NCBI GenBank assembly: GCA_004557905.1
Contig: SFFH01000052.1
Location: 1-11,759, forward strand
Direction of reading: 5' to 3'
DNA from: Clostridiales bacterium
GTDB lineage: Bacteria; Bacillota; Clostridia; Christensenellales; Aristaeellaceae
DNA: 11,759 bases
In this document: one piece after another, positions 11,758 through 11,759 of the stretch
Numbering within the stretch: position 1 is the stretch's first letter
Layout of the letters: every line of letters begins with the position of its first letter
Position numbers and translations under genes: made by a program
The notes under the pieces: model-generated
The model's input: only the letters and a program-made list of their open reading frames with translations
The model's database searches: none
Told to the model about the DNA's origin: nothing

Positions 11758-11759
11758 GC

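Overview
The window looks like a GC-rich member of the Clostridia (Bacillota). The genes are dense with strong GGAGG-type ribosome binding sites, the promoters are consensus housekeeping-sigma types, and one intergenic region carries both a CIRCE (HrcA) element and a CtsR-type heptad repeat, a Gram-positive heat-shock signature. The signal peptides end in A-x-A followed by Glu or Leu rather than a lipobox. That, the GC content and the pectin-oligosaccharide genes would suit a gut or rumen lineage near the Christensenellales, but the lineage is a guess.

Layout. (1) Left edge, minus strand: an orotate phosphoribosyltransferase-like gene (233-1102) whose stop overlaps the start of a GNAT acetyltransferase gene cut by the window edge. 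(2) Divergent plus-strand unit from a clear promoter (1210-1238): a GtrA-family membrane protein, a secreted LCP-like protein lacking several usual Arg residues, and proA (glutamate-5-semialdehyde dehydrogenase), joined by an SD/stop overlap and an ATGA overlap. (3) A 160-base nested palindrome of about six hairpins (3895-4055). (4) A 79-aa Cys-rich zinc-ribbon protein, an RpiB/LacA/LacB isomerase, a cytoplasmic GH28 polygalacturonase-like enzyme and a GH105 unsaturated (rhamno)galacturonyl hydrolase, closed by a perfect 13-bp-stem terminator (7218-7256). (5) A separate unit with a consensus promoter (7287-7315) and nested inverted repeats: a sugar-binding protein and two CUT1-family permeases, without an ATPase gene, closed by a terminator at 10815. 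(6) An AT-rich intergenic region with a CtsR-like box, a perfect DnaA 9-mer, and CIRCE fused to a consensus promoter, driving an Hsp20 gene followed by a bidirectional terminator. (7) A right edge with one strong hairpin and perhaps the last codons of a minus-strand gene.

How the genes may work together: the transporter could import pectin-derived oligosaccharides, GH28 and GH105 would trim them inside the cell, and the RpiB-family protein could isomerise the released deoxy-keto-uronate in the manner of streptococcal DhuI, or simply serve ribose-5-phosphate metabolism. No lyase that would create the unsaturated ends and no regulator or ATPase is present, so those must lie elsewhere. The pyrimidine, proline, cell-envelope and heat-shock genes look like unrelated housekeeping neighbours. 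No tRNA, rRNA, CRISPR array, transposase or phage gene was seen.
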